A stretch of 64,000 nucleotides of DNA from Acidovorax sp. DW039. GTDB lineage: Bacteria > Pseudomonadota > Gammaproteobacteria > Burkholderiales > Burkholderiaceae_C. A program made the translations under genes and the position numbers. The stretch is taken from assembly GCF_037101375.1 (NCBI RefSeq), contig NZ_AP029019.1, forward strand, positions 744,001-808,000, given 5' to 3'. Under the pieces are notes generated by a model. That model saw nothing but the letters and a program-made list of their open reading frames with translations. It was not told the origin of the DNA and made no database searches. Positions 55,679-64,000 of this stretch are shown here, in pieces (the first letter of the stretch is position 1; every line of letters starts with the position of its first letter).

Positions 55679-56223
55679 ACGTCATTCGCACAGCCATTCC
55701 AGAAGTCGTCATCATCGAACCCAAGGTGTTCGGAGACGCCCGAGGCTTTTTCTTTGAAAGCTTCAACCAGAAAGCCTTCAACGAAGCCACTGGCACCAGC
55801 CACCCATTTGTGCAGGACAACCACAGCCGCAGCGCACAGGGCGTGCTGCGTGGGCTGCACTATCAAATCCAGCAACCCCAGGGCAAGCTGGTGCGGGTGG
55901 TGCGTGGCGCGGTGATCGACGTGGCGGTGGACATTCGCAAGAGTTCACCGACCTTTGGCCAGTGGGTGGCCGAAGAGCTGAGCGAAGACAACCACCGCCA
56001 GCTGTGGGTGCCACCGGGCTTTGCGCACGGGTTTGTGGTGTTGTCCGAGATGGCGGAGTTTCTCTACAAGACGACTGACTACTACGCACCCGCTCACGAG
56101 CGCTGCATTGCCTGGAACGATCCGACGCTGGCCATTGACTGGAGGCTGGACGGTCGCCAGCCTCTGTTGTCCGCCAAGGATGCGCAGGGTCTGCCTCTTG
56201 CGCAGGCCGAGTTGTTCGCCTGA
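55675..56223 (+). CDS. rfbC: dTDP-4-dehydrorhamnose 3,5-epimerase
   Basis: Third step of dTDP-L-rhamnose synthesis. The protein has 182 residues, a cupin fold with FVQDNHSRSAQGVLRGLHYQ (catalytic His), GAVIDVAVDIRKSSPTFGQW and PPGFAHGFVVLSEMAEFLYK. It overlaps the GT41 gene by 4 bases, so the insertion kept the operon's coupling. Confidence 0.95.
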   Translation: MNVIRTAIPEVVIIEPKVFGDARGFFFESFNQKAFNEATGTSHPFVQDNHSRSAQGVLRGLHYQIQQPQGKLVRVVRGAVIDVAVDIRKSSPTFGQWVAEELSEDNHRQLWVPPGFAHGFVVLSEMAEFLYKTTDYYAPAHERCIAWNDPTLAIDWRLDGRQPLLSAKDAQGLPLAQAELFA

Positions 56224-56292
56224 GGGTGTGCGGCTTCTGCGGCTAGTGCCTGGGGCTTGGACGGGAATCGGCGTGAACCCCCTGAACCTTTC

Positions 56293-56352
56293 ATGCTGAG
56301 CCTGTGAAGCGCAGCGTGAGGCTTTGATGAACTTCCCCTGAGCCGGTCGAAG
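56293..56352. repeat. Two partial copies of a common proteobacterial dispersed sequence
   Basis: CTGAGCCTGTGAAGC (about 56296-56310) and CCCCTGAGCCGGTCGAAGG (56335-56353) resemble the widespread CCTGAGCCTGTCGAAGG element. Both are degenerate. They lie in the 218-base gap between rfbC and the convergent GH-like gene. Confidence 0.55.
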
Positions 56353-56441
56353 GACTCAGTCCCAAGGGGTATTCGCATTTCAAAGAGGCCCGCTTTTTTA
56401 CAGGCCTTCCATCCCAGCGCTACGTTTGTCTTCCTGGCAAA

Positions 56442-58358
56442 TCACTGCCCTAGGGTCTGCTGGGCAGCCCGGTACAACGCATCCGAGCTGAACTGGCGGT
56501 TCTGCGGGTCGAGCGAGAAGATGTTGTGACCGCGCTCCACCCGCTGCCCCTCCCAGCGCGGCTCCATGAAGAAGGACAGAAATGCAGCGCCCCGCCGCTC
56601 GTGGGCCTGCAGCGTCTTGCGCCATTCGCTCGCATCCATGGACTTGAGAGGGTGGAACTCGGTCACGCCATAGGGTTGCGGCCCGGTCCGGGTGGTGTGC
56701 AGGCGCTGCCGTTGTGCATACCAGGTGCCGAACGAGTCGCCATAACTGGCCTCTCCGTACAGACTGACTCCCATGCGGATGTCCTTCAATCCAGCCAGCG
56801 ATGTCTCTACCGCAAACTTTTGCGCGTCCCATCCGGGGTTGGCAAATGGCACGATCTGGTGGGTGTAGGTGGGCGTATCGCGCAGACATGATGGCTGCAC
56901 CACAGCTTCGCCAAATTCCTGGATGTACTGCGCCACCTGCTGGGCGCGGAAGGCATGCCACAGGGGCACCAGGGGGTTGTAGTAATAGGAGCTGAGCGGG
57001 GCAGGGCTGTCAATATGCACTTGCCAAGGGGCAGCGGCGGGCAGCGGCACTGCTGCTGGCAGCAGGCCGCGCATGGGCTGCTCCAGCGGTGTGGTCTGTT
57101 GCCGGTCCATCACGGCGATATGGCGGGAGCCCAGGGACACCAGGGGCTGCAGGTCTTCCTCCAGATAAAAATCCAGTCGATGCAAGCCGGTGGGCCATGA
57201 GCGGAAATCCAGGTCCACCCGCCAGCCCGTGTTGGCATCGCCAAATTCGGGCTTGGCCTGCAGCACGTCCTGGCGGCTCAGGTGGATGGGGGCACGCCCG
57301 GCGAGTTCTCCGTTGCGGTACACCAGCACCTGGGCACGGCTGCCCGGTGCGCGGTGGGCGCGAAAGGCCCAGCCCGATACCGGCAGCACGCCTTGTGCAT
57401 ACGAATCGATGTGCTCATTGAAGTGCGCCAGCGGTTCGGTGCGGATGTCTTTGGAAGGGGGAACAATGGCATCCCAGGCTACAAAGTGGCCGCCCACGGC
57501 CTGATTCAGTGCCTCCAGGGTGTTGAAACGGGTGCGCAAAAAGTCCCGGAAGCCTGCGCGGGACGCCGGGCTGTAGTCGGTGACACGGTAGGGGCTGCCA
57601 AAGCCCATGCCCTGTTCAAAGTCTGGAAAGTAGTGGTGCACCTCACCCAGCAGGGTGACTGCCCTGATCTTGCTGCGGTGGTGGGGCTCCAGCGCGCACA
57701 GGGCGTTGACCATGGCCGAAGCGGCTTGTCTGCGCCGCAGGTTGACTGGGGCCTCGCGGTCTGCAATGTTCCAGTAATACACCGGCTCGCCGTAATACGT
57801 GCCAGCGGCCATGGGGCCTTCCCGGGTCTGGGCCAGGTTGCGCGGGTCTGCCGCCAGGGCCTGCTCCAGGGGCGCGTGGGAGGCGAAATGGGTGGCAAAC
57901 AGGTACACCACCACGGGCCGCTCGCTGTCACGCACGGTGCGGGCCAGCTGGTTGACCCGTGCGGTGTCAATCTGCCAAGCACCGTTTTGCTCCTGGAAGA
58001 GCTGCAGCAAAGGCACAGGCAGGGTGTAGCCCAGTTCCCAGTTCTCTGGTGTTTTTGCGTTGGTGGGGGCCAGCTCCTTCAACGTGGATTCCACCAGCGC
58101 CGCCGCTGAGCCTGCTGCCGGATTGCACTGCTTTTGCAGCGATGCGGGCTGCTGTGCGCTGGCTGAGGGAAGGATGCAGGGCTCAATCACACCGATCATC
58201 GGTGCCAGCAAAAGGGGGCGTTGCGATGGCAGTGGGCCCCCCGGTCGCGTCAGATAGGCATGCAGTTTCCACCCCCCGGCGCCCAGTCCTCCCAGCAAGC
58301 CAGCGGCTACGGCATGAAGCCACCAGCCTGAACGCAAAAAAGTGGGGGTAAGAGTCAT
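56442..58358 (-). CDS. Membrane-anchored protein resembling GH42-type glycoside hydrolases
   Basis: A 638-residue protein with one N-terminal hydrophobic segment (about 12-32), so anchored with the bulk in the periplasm. A region near 280-320 reads SRAGFRDFLRTRFNTLEALN followed by QAVGGHFVAWDAIVPP, like the F..WL...Y.tldaLN..Wgt segment of GH42 beta-galactosidases. There is a preceding YYWNIADRE and a following beta-rich part (PVSGWAFRAHRAPGSRAQ). No precise family or substrate. It lies convergent to the rhamnose operon, which may hint at a role in polysaccharide handling. Confidence 0.7.
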   Translation of the reverse strand: MTLTPTFLRSGWWLHAVAAGLLGGLGAGGWKLHAYLTRPGGPLPSQRPLLLAPMIGVIEPCILPSASAQQPASLQKQCNPAAGSAAALVESTLKELAPTNAKTPENWELGYTLPVPLLQLFQEQNGAWQIDTARVNQLARTVRDSERPVVVYLFATHFASHAPLEQALAADPRNLAQTREGPMAAGTYYGEPVYYWNIADREAPVNLRRRQAASAMVNALCALEPHHRSKIRAVTLLGEVHHYFPDFEQGMGFGSPYRVTDYSPASRAGFRDFLRTRFNTLEALNQAVGGHFVAWDAIVPPSKDIRTEPLAHFNEHIDSYAQGVLPVSGWAFRAHRAPGSRAQVLVYRNGELAGRAPIHLSRQDVLQAKPEFGDANTGWRVDLDFRSWPTGLHRLDFYLEEDLQPLVSLGSRHIAVMDRQQTTPLEQPMRGLLPAAVPLPAAAPWQVHIDSPAPLSSYYYNPLVPLWHAFRAQQVAQYIQEFGEAVVQPSCLRDTPTYTHQIVPFANPGWDAQKFAVETSLAGLKDIRMGVSLYGEASYGDSFGTWYAQRQRLHTTRTGPQPYGVTEFHPLKSMDASEWRKTLQAHERRGAAFLSFFMEPRWEGQRVERGHNIFSLDPQNRQFSSDALYRAAQQTLGQ

Positions 58359-58406
58359 GGGACGCAGGGTCAGAAGGTAAAGTTTTGAAATTATGCCTAA
58401 ATTGCG

Positions 58407-58453
58407 GTCTGGCGCTTTATCTATAAGCGCAAGCAGCTATCAAATTTATAGTA
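58407..58453 (+). repeat. Dispersed palindromic repeat, copy 10, upstream of gspE
   Basis: Reads GTCTGGCGCTTTATCTAT, AAGCGCAAGCAGCTATC and AAATTTATAG. The right arm and tail are the best match to the consensus in the window. It lies in the 296-base gap between the GH-like gene and gspE, which otherwise shows only a short run of three TGATCC repeats near 58631-58652. Confidence 0.75.
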
Positions 58454-58654
58454 ACTGGGGTGAGGCGCGGGAATCTGCTCCTCGTCAGGCGCTCACCTTT
58501 CGCGGGCGCCTTGGGTGGGCATGTCACGCTGGATCAGCGGGCGCGGCTACACTCTGGCCCTTCCGGGCTGCTGGTGCTTGCCTGATTTCTTCACGGTTGG
58601 GAAGACTCAGTGCCGAAATACCACGCCCGGTGATCCAGTGATCCATTGATCCGC

Positions 58655-60382
58655 ATGACCCTCACAGAACCCACCTTTGCAAACCCCTCGTCCCAGCCCG
58701 CGCCTGAGCGCGAACGGCTGGGCGAAATGCTGGTCAAGGCCGGCAAGCTGTCGGCCCGTGATCTGGAGCGGGCGCTTTCTGCGCAGCAGGAACTGGGCAA
58801 TCTGCTGGGGCAGGTGCTGATCCAGCTGGGGGTGGTGTCAGAGCTGGATGTGGCGCACACCCTGGCGCGCCAGCTCAACATTCCTTTTTTGACGGCAGAC
58901 GCATTCCCGGCCGAATCGCCCGAAGTGCCGGGCTTGTTGCCAGAGTTCTTGCACACCAATTCGGTGTATCCCCTCTCGGTGGAGAACGGCGAGCTGGCCG
59001 TGGCCATGGCGCGGCCCCAGGATGCCTTTGTGCTCAAGGCCTTGCGCCTGTCCACCGGGCTGACCATACGGCCCCATCTGGCGTTGGAGGCAGACATTGA
59101 AAAAGCCCTGTCCGAGCCAGTGAGCGAGGAGGTCGAGGAGGAGTCCGACGACTTCGACACCGGCAGCGATGCGGGTGATTTTGTGGAGCACCTCAAGGAC
59201 TTGGCCAGCGAAGCGCCGGTGATCCGCTTGGTCAATGCCATCGTCAGCCGCGTGATTGACATGCGCGCCTCCGATATCCACCTGGAGCCCTTTGACGACG
59301 GCCTGCATGTGCGCTACCGAGTGGACGGCGTCATCCACAACGCCGAGGTGGTGCCGCCCCGCCTGAGCGCCGCGGTCAATTCACGGGTCAAGCTGCTGGC
59401 GCACCTGGACATTGCCGAGCGCCGCCTGCCGCAAGACGGCCGCATCAAGATGCGGGTGAAGGGGCGCGAGCTGGACTTGCGTGTTTCCACCGTGCCCACC
59501 GTGCATGGCGAAAGCGTGGTGATGCGGGTGCTGGACCGGGCCAGTGTGCGCCTGAACCTGGAAAAAATGGGTTTCGAGGCCGACACGCTGGAGCGCTTCA
59601 ACACCTTGCTGGCCAAGCCCCACGGCATTCTGCTCGTGACAGGGCCTACCGGTTCCGGTAAGACCACCACGCTGTATGCGGCGCTGGCCAAGCTGGACTC
59701 GACCAGCCAGAAAATCATCACCGTGGAAGACCCGGTGGAATACCAGCTTGAGGGCATCAACCAGATTCAGGTGCATGCCCAGATCAACCTGACCTTTGCC
59801 AATGCCCTGCGCTCCATCCTGCGGCAAGACCCGGACATCATCATGATCGGTGAAATGCGGGACGGCGAAACCGCGCAGATTGCGGTGCAGTCTGCCCTCA
59901 CGGGCCACCTGGTGCTTTCAACCCTGCACACCAACACTGCAGCCGGGGCCATCATCCGGATGCAGGACATGGGGGTGGAGCGATACCTGATCACCTCCGC
60001 CGTCAATGGCGTACTGGCCCAGCGGCTGGTGCGCACGCTGTGCGAACACTGTAAAGAGCCCTACACCATGGAGCCTGCCTTGATGCAGGGCTCGGGCTTG
60101 GCGCGCTTTTGTAAGCCAGGCGCACAGGTCTATCGCCCCGTGGGGTGCGACCAGTGCCGCGGCTCTGGCTACAAGGGGCGTACAGGCATCCATGAGTTGC
60201 TGGTGCTGGACGAAGCCATGCGCCGTGCGGTGCTGGAAGGGCGCGACGCCAGCGTGCTGCACGGCATTGCCCTGCAATCGGGCATGCTCAGCCTGCATGA
60301 GGACGGCTTGCGCAAGGTGGCGGCGGGCATGACCACTCTGGACGAGTTGGCCCGGGTGACGCAGGACCAGTCCGATGCCTGA
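58655..60382 (+). CDS. gspE: Type II secretion ATPase GspE
   Basis: The cytoplasmic motor of the type II secretion system. The protein has 575 residues from the ATG at 58655 (a TTG at 58646 is the other option). The N-terminal MshEN-type domain (LGEMLVKAGKLSARDLERAL) is followed by the ATPase core with Walker A GPTGSGKTTT, Asp box ITVEDPVEYQLEG, Walker B IIMIGEMRDGETAQIA and a four-cysteine zinc knuckle (CEHCKEPY and CDQCRGSGYK). No gspD lies upstream. The stop overlaps gspF by 8 bases. Confidence 0.93.
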   Translation: MTLTEPTFANPSSQPAPERERLGEMLVKAGKLSARDLERALSAQQELGNLLGQVLIQLGVVSELDVAHTLARQLNIPFLTADAFPAESPEVPGLLPEFLHTNSVYPLSVENGELAVAMARPQDAFVLKALRLSTGLTIRPHLALEADIEKALSEPVSEEVEEESDDFDTGSDAGDFVEHLKDLASEAPVIRLVNAIVSRVIDMRASDIHLEPFDDGLHVRYRVDGVIHNAEVVPPRLSAAVNSRVKLLAHLDIAERRLPQDGRIKMRVKGRELDLRVSTVPTVHGESVVMRVLDRASVRLNLEKMGFEADTLERFNTLLAKPHGILLVTGPTGSGKTTTLYAALAKLDSTSQKIITVEDPVEYQLEGINQIQVHAQINLTFANALRSILRQDPDIIMIGEMRDGETAQIAVQSALTGHLVLSTLHTNTAAGAIIRMQDMGVERYLITSAVNGVLAQRLVRTLCEHCKEPYTMEPALMQGSGLARFCKPGAQVYRPVGCDQCRGSGYKGRTGIHELLVLDEAMRRAVLEGRDASVLHGIALQSGMLSLHEDGLRKVAAGMTTLDELARVTQDQSDA

Positions 60383-61646
60383 TTTCTTCTGGCGCGCCGC
60401 CGCCGCAGACGGCAACGTGGTCACTGGGCGGCTGAGTGCCGTCAATGAAGTGGCCGCCATCCGCCAACTGCGTAGCCAGGGACTGACCCCGCTGGCCGTG
60501 CAGGATGCCGAGCAGGCCGCCCGCACGGGCATGGCCCAGGCCGTACAGACGGCGGCACCAGCCTCTGCAGGCGCGGGTTTTCGCCCTGCCAAGGTGCGGG
60601 TGGACAAAAGCCCCGTCAAATCCAAAGACGTGCTGGCATTCACTTCAGAGCTGGCCATCATGCTGCGGGCCGGGCTGGCACTGGACAACGCCCTGCGCGT
60701 GCTCATTGAGATGAGCTACAAGCCTGCGGTGGGCGAGTTGCTGCAGGGCATTCTGGAGGCCGTCAAAGGCGGCACGCCTCTGAGCCGCGCTTTGCAGGCG
60801 CATGCCGACCTGTTTGGTGATTTCTATATCAACATGGTTCGCTCCGGCGAGGCCAGCGGGCAGATGTCCGGTGTGCTGGACCGGTTGGTGGAACACCTGG
60901 AGCGCCAGCGCGCGCTGCGCGAGAGTGTGATCTCCGCCACCATCTACCCCGCCATTCTGGTCACCGTAGCCCTCATCTCGCTGGTGGTCATGCTGGGCTT
61001 TGTGGTGCCGCAGTTTGAAAAGCTGTTTGCCGAGATGGGCGACGCCCTGCCTGCGCCCACCCGCATCGTGATGGGGCTCGGCAAGGCTTTCACGCAATAC
61101 GGGCTAGTCATCGGTATTGCTTCGGTGGGGCTGGGCTGGCTGGTGGCCCGCTGGTTGCGCTCTCCCTCGGGGCGTAGCTGGTGGCAGGCGCGCCTGTTGC
61201 GGCTTCCGCTGGTGGGAAGCATTGCGCTGAAATACCAGCTCACACTTTTCTCCCGCTCGCTGGGAACCCTGCTCGGCAATGGTGTTCCCATGCTCACGGC
61301 GTTGCACATCGCAACCGATACGGTGGGCAACGTTGTGCTGCAACAATCACTGGTGCGGGTCGCACCGATCGTCAAGGAGGGGGGAAGGGTTGTGCAAGCC
61401 ATCCAGTCCACCGGAATTTTTGAGCCCCTGGCCATCAACCTGGTCCGTGTGGGCGAGGAAACGGGCCGCGTCGGGCCCATGATGCTGGAGCTGGCCGCCA
61501 TTTTGAACCGTGAGGTTGAAACCGGCATCAAACGCCTGCTCACGCTGGTGGAGCCTGTGCTGATTCTGGTGCTGGGGGTGTTGATTGCCGCCATCATCGT
61601 GTCCATCCTGATGGGAATCCTCTCGGTCAACGACCTGGCTGTGTAG
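60375..61646 (+). CDS. gspF: Type II secretion inner-membrane platform protein GspF
   Basis: A 423-residue polytopic protein with two T2SSF domains: the first around FTSELAIMLRAGLALDNALR, with FYINMVRSGEASGQMSGVLD, the second around LFSRSLGTLLGNGVPMLTAL with NLVRVGEETGRVGPMMLELA. Three membrane segments are visible (about 200, 255 and 395). It recruits GspE and starts inside its coding end. Confidence 0.93.
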   Translation: MPDFFWRAAAADGNVVTGRLSAVNEVAAIRQLRSQGLTPLAVQDAEQAARTGMAQAVQTAAPASAGAGFRPAKVRVDKSPVKSKDVLAFTSELAIMLRAGLALDNALRVLIEMSYKPAVGELLQGILEAVKGGTPLSRALQAHADLFGDFYINMVRSGEASGQMSGVLDRLVEHLERQRALRESVISATIYPAILVTVALISLVVMLGFVVPQFEKLFAEMGDALPAPTRIVMGLGKAFTQYGLVIGIASVGLGWLVARWLRSPSGRSWWQARLLRLPLVGSIALKYQLTLFSRSLGTLLGNGVPMLTALHIATDTVGNVVLQQSLVRVAPIVKEGGRVVQAIQSTGIFEPLAINLVRVGEETGRVGPMMLELAAILNREVETGIKRLLTLVEPVLILVLGVLIAAIIVSILMGILSVNDLAV

Positions 61647-61723
61647 CCGGTGACGTTTTCTGCCGGAGCACTCCCGTTTTCCGTCTTTCATCTGTTTCAC
61701 CTTTTCGTGCAAGGAGCCTTCTG

Positions 61724-62182
61724 ATGGCAAACAAACTCGTTCAACGCATCCTGGGCCAAGCGCCACGCACCAGCATGCGCCGCTCCAAGGGCTTTACCCT
61801 GATTGAATTGCTGGTGGTGCTGGCCATCCTCACCATGCTGGCGGGCCTGGTGGGCCCCAAGGTGCTGAACCAGCTGGGTGGTGCCAAATCCAAAACGGCC
61901 AGCGTGCAGATTGCTGACCTGGACAAATCCCTCGAACTCTTCAAGCTGGATGTGGGCCGCTACCCCACCACCGAAGAAGGTCTGGACGCGCTGATGAAGC
62001 GCCCAGGCTCCGTCAACGGCTGGAACGGCCCCTACCTCAAAGGCGAACTGCCCAAAGACCCTTGGGGTAACGCCTATCGCTACGCTAATCTAGGCAATGG
62101 CAGCTTTGAAATTGTCTCGCTGGGCTCTGACGGTGCACCCGGCGGTGAAGGCGAGGCGGCGGATATCCGCAACAAGCCCTGA
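61724..62182 (+). CDS. gspG: Type II secretion major pseudopilin GspG
   Basis: A 152-residue prepilin-like protein. The leader ends MRRSKG, and the mature part begins FTLIELLVVLAILTMLAGLV, with Glu at +5. The C-terminus has DVGRYPTTEEGLDALMKRPG, the calcium-site region of GspG, and the IRNKP end. AAGGAGCC precedes the ATG. Confidence 0.95.
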   Translation: MANKLVQRILGQAPRTSMRRSKGFTLIELLVVLAILTMLAGLVGPKVLNQLGGAKSKTASVQIADLDKSLELFKLDVGRYPTTEEGLDALMKRPGSVNGWNGPYLKGELPKDPWGNAYRYANLGNGSFEIVSLGSDGAPGGEGEAADIRNKP

Positions 62183-62231
62183 TATCTGAATTGTTGGCGC
62201 TGGGCGGTTAGCCCCTGCCATCGGAACAGCC

Positions 62232-62714
62232 TTGTACGCGATCACCAGCTTTTCAGCCCCACACAAGGGCAGGCAAGGCGGCTTCACCTTGGTGGAGCTG
62301 CTGGTGGTGTTCGCCATCATGGCCCTGCTGGCTGCGCTGACGCCTCTGGCCTACGACCGCTTCAAATCGTCATCTGAGTACCGCGACACCGTCCGGACCA
62401 TGATGGGGCAGATGCGCGCGGCGAGATTCAAGGCTATGACTGAGGGGCGGGAGATTCGGTTTGCGCTGGATCTGCAGCAGCGCTGGTATGGTATGGAGGG
62501 GACTGCGCCAAAGCCTCTGCCCGAGTCGCTGCAAGTGAAGGCCACCGTTGCGAGTGTGGAACTGGCTCCACAGGGGCAAGCATCTATCCGCTTTCTTCCT
62601 CAGGGTGGCGCTACAGGCGGAAGTATTGAAATCCTCCGTTCCACAGGAAATGGGACGAGGTTGCGTGTGGACTGGCTGTCAGGTCGCGTAACTCAAGAGG
62701 CTCTTCTTCCGTGA
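62232..62714 (+). CDS. gspH: Type II secretion minor pseudopilin GspH
   Basis: A 160-residue prepilin-like protein with the motif KGRQGGFTLVELLVVFAIMA. The only usable start is a TTG at 62232; upstream codons to the stop at 62187 include no ATG or GTG. A weak start would keep this minor pseudopilin at low level. The stop overlaps gspI as GTGA. Confidence 0.85.
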   Translation: MYAITSFSAPHKGRQGGFTLVELLVVFAIMALLAALTPLAYDRFKSSSEYRDTVRTMMGQMRAARFKAMTEGREIRFALDLQQRWYGMEGTAPKPLPESLQVKATVASVELAPQGQASIRFLPQGGATGGSIEILRSTGNGTRLRVDWLSGRVTQEALLP

Positions 62715-63130
62715 CCGCAGGTAACTTGGCTCGTGTTGGGCAGCGTGGATTCACGGTGCTGGAGTTGCTGGTGGCTTTTGCCATCATGGCGATCTCTCTA
62801 GGCATGTTGTACCGCGCTGCTGGGGGCAGTGTGCGAGCAGTAGGGGGTATGGAAGCCTCCCAGCGAGCAACGATGCTGGCTGAGTCTTTGCTCGCTTCCC
62901 GTGATGCTGTGCCCGAAGGCGGGTGGAATGCCTCTGGCCAATCTGCTGGCTTTGACTGGCAGGTCAATTCAGCGCCTTTCCCCACCTCTGTCAATGGTCC
63001 TAATACAGTTCCGCTGCATGAAATCCGCGTGGTGGTGGCTTGGTCTGACGGCGTCAGGAATCAACAATTGGTTTTGACCACGATACGTCCCCAAAAGAAA
63101 CCAGCCCCCGTAGCGGGAGGTCGGTTATGA
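62711..63130 (+). CDS. gspI: Type II secretion minor pseudopilin GspI
   Basis: A 139-residue prepilin-like protein: RVGQRGFTVLELLVAFAIMA with Glu at +5 and a short C-terminal domain. It starts with GTG at 62711, overlapping the gspH stop, and overlaps gspJ by 4 bases. Confidence 0.88.
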   Translation: MTAGNLARVGQRGFTVLELLVAFAIMAISLGMLYRAAGGSVRAVGGMEASQRATMLAESLLASRDAVPEGGWNASGQSAGFDWQVNSAPFPTSVNGPNTVPLHEIRVVVAWSDGVRNQQLVLTTIRPQKKPAPVAGGRL

Positions 63131-63813
63131 ACGGCTTGAGTCGTCGGAGCCATCCCTTGCTGATTACTCTGGGTGGGTTCACGCTGGTGGAAATGCTGGT
63201 CGTCATGACCCTTCTGTCGTTGCTTGTCCTTGCTTTGGGTTCTGCTCTACGTACGTCCGCACAGACGGAAGAGCGTGTTGATCTGAGGCTTGCTCGTAAT
63301 GATGAACTGCGTATAGCCGCTGGTTTTCTTCAGTCGGTGCTGGGGCGTGTCTCTCTAGAGCGTCGGCGAGATCTTTCTTCTGTGGAAGAGAGTCCATTTC
63401 TCCTGCGTGCAACCGAGCAGGAGCTTGTCTGGGGCGGTGTCATGCCGCCTCGCTATGGCGTAGGCGGGCGCTATTTTTTTCGTCTGGCCCTTGTTGATGC
63501 AGGTGCAAATAAGGTGATCGCCCTTCAATTTGTGCCCTACGATCAGCCTGTATTACCTGTTTCATGGGCAAACGTGCCCGCTGAAGCGTTGGTAAACGAT
63601 GTCACAGCCTTTAGCTTGCATTACCAGGACGCGGGCCAGGATGAGCCTATATGGATGCCTGTGTGGAGCTCCAAAGATCGTATGCCCACGCATGTGCAAA
63701 TCAGCTGGGCTACGCCTAGTGGTGGGCTTCCTCCTTTAGTCATCGCTATGCGAGGGCTCATCGCTAGTGACCCATTCTCGGCAGGCCCTTCCTTCGGAGG
63801 AGGGGGGCGATGA
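63127..63813 (+). CDS. gspJ: Type II secretion minor pseudopilin GspJ
   Basis: A 228-residue prepilin-like protein with ITLGGFTLVEMLVVMTLLSL and a larger beta-rich C-terminal part ending in a Gly-rich tail (AGPSFGGGGR). Overlaps gspI and gspK by 4 bases each. It forms the tip complex with GspI and GspK. Confidence 0.88.
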   Translation: MNGLSRRSHPLLITLGGFTLVEMLVVMTLLSLLVLALGSALRTSAQTEERVDLRLARNDELRIAAGFLQSVLGRVSLERRRDLSSVEESPFLLRATEQELVWGGVMPPRYGVGGRYFFRLALVDAGANKVIALQFVPYDQPVLPVSWANVPAEALVNDVTAFSLHYQDAGQDEPIWMPVWSSKDRMPTHVQISWATPSGGLPPLVIAMRGLIASDPFSAGPSFGGGGR

Positions 63814-64000
63814 TGATCGGTACTGTAAGACGTCCGCGGTGTTTCCCAGTTGCTTTAAAGCTGCGGACGTCAAGGCGCGGCGTTATCCTGATTGCTGTGT
63901 TGTGGATCGTGATGGCCTTGTCCATCATTGTGACGGGCGTCACGCGCAGCGTGCGGGACGAAGCTCGCATGCTGGGCGCCGCGCGGCAGAGCGTTCAAGC
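63810..64000 (+). CDS. gspK: Type II secretion minor pseudopilin GspK, N-terminal part
   Basis: The gene runs off the right edge; 63 codons are present. It starts with ATG at 63810 (a second ATG follows at once) and reads RRGVILIAVLWIVMALSIIV after a basic leader. GspK lacks Glu at +5, as expected. DEARMLGAARQSVQ follows. The ATGA overlap with gspJ continues the operon's coupling. Confidence 0.85.
   Translation, partial: MMIGTVRRPRCFPVALKLRTSRRGVILIAVLWIVMALSIIVTGVTRSVRDEARMLGAARQSVQ

Noticed and set aside
58631..58652. Three TGATCC units spaced by two bases before gspE
   Set aside because: Short and common sequence; without a factor or conservation there is no basis to call it a site.

Overview
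The window looks like a chromosomal segment of a Comamonadaceae betaproteobacterium, most likely Acidovorax or a close relative. The reasons are the high G+C coding sequence, gene orders usual in that family (glyQ-glyS-gmhB-plsC, corC-lnt, fabA-fabB, otsB-otsA) and a short palindromic repeat of a type I associate with Acidovorax-like genomes. There are no rRNA or tRNA genes, no CRISPR array, no insertion sequence and no prophage. Genes are tightly packed, and most of the window is housekeeping or catabolic.

Layout. 1-2150: trehalose synthesis (otsA start, otsB), thioredoxin 2 and a secreted protein of unknown function. 2151-6053: a complete bufferin-type peptide operon (DUF2282 peptide, MNIO/DUF692 enzyme, DUF2063 partner, DoxX protein), divergent from an ECF sigma factor and its DUF1109 (NrsF-like) anti-sigma factor. 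Both transcription units carry the same promoter, GTAACC-N16-CGAA, so the locus reads as a metal-stress regulon controlling itself. 6111-12907: acetyltransferase, cca, small conserved proteins, GST, 5-formyl-THF cyclo-ligase, lytic transglycosylase. 13006-16480: nikR, a TonB-dependent receptor and a DUF4198 protein, with a shared operator-like motif before nikR and before the receptor (probable nickel uptake). 16519-23927: MBL-fold hydrolase and a ribose operon rbsB-A-C-R-K-D behind two abutting LacI-type palindromes. 24001-31841: fadD, lipase, phhA, a Bug-type binding protein, hpd, an Lrp regulator, an acetyltransferase.

31955-46478: corC-lnt, fabA-fabB, LysR with L-asparaginase, glyQ-ABM-glyS-gmhB-plsC, a YgjP-like peptidase, rhodanese, coaX. 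46479-48385 is a small lower-GC patch with a GFA-family protein and an unrecognised HEPN/Abi-like protein. 48386-50702: TPR protein, a PhaD-like TetR regulator and a phasin. 50908-56223: the dTDP-L-rhamnose operon, with a mosaic TPR/GT41 glycosyltransferase inserted between rfbA and rfbC. 56442-58358: a membrane-anchored protein resembling GH42 glycosidases. 58655-64000: type II secretion genes gspE-F-G-H-I-J and the start of gspK.

Two things stand out. The first is the bufferin/sigma-F-like module with its mirrored promoters. The second is a family of at least ten copies of a roughly 46-bp partly palindromic repeat, six of them inside reading frames (cca, rbsA, lnt, the ygjP-like gene, rfbB, rfbD), where they are translated as linkers or loops in different frames.
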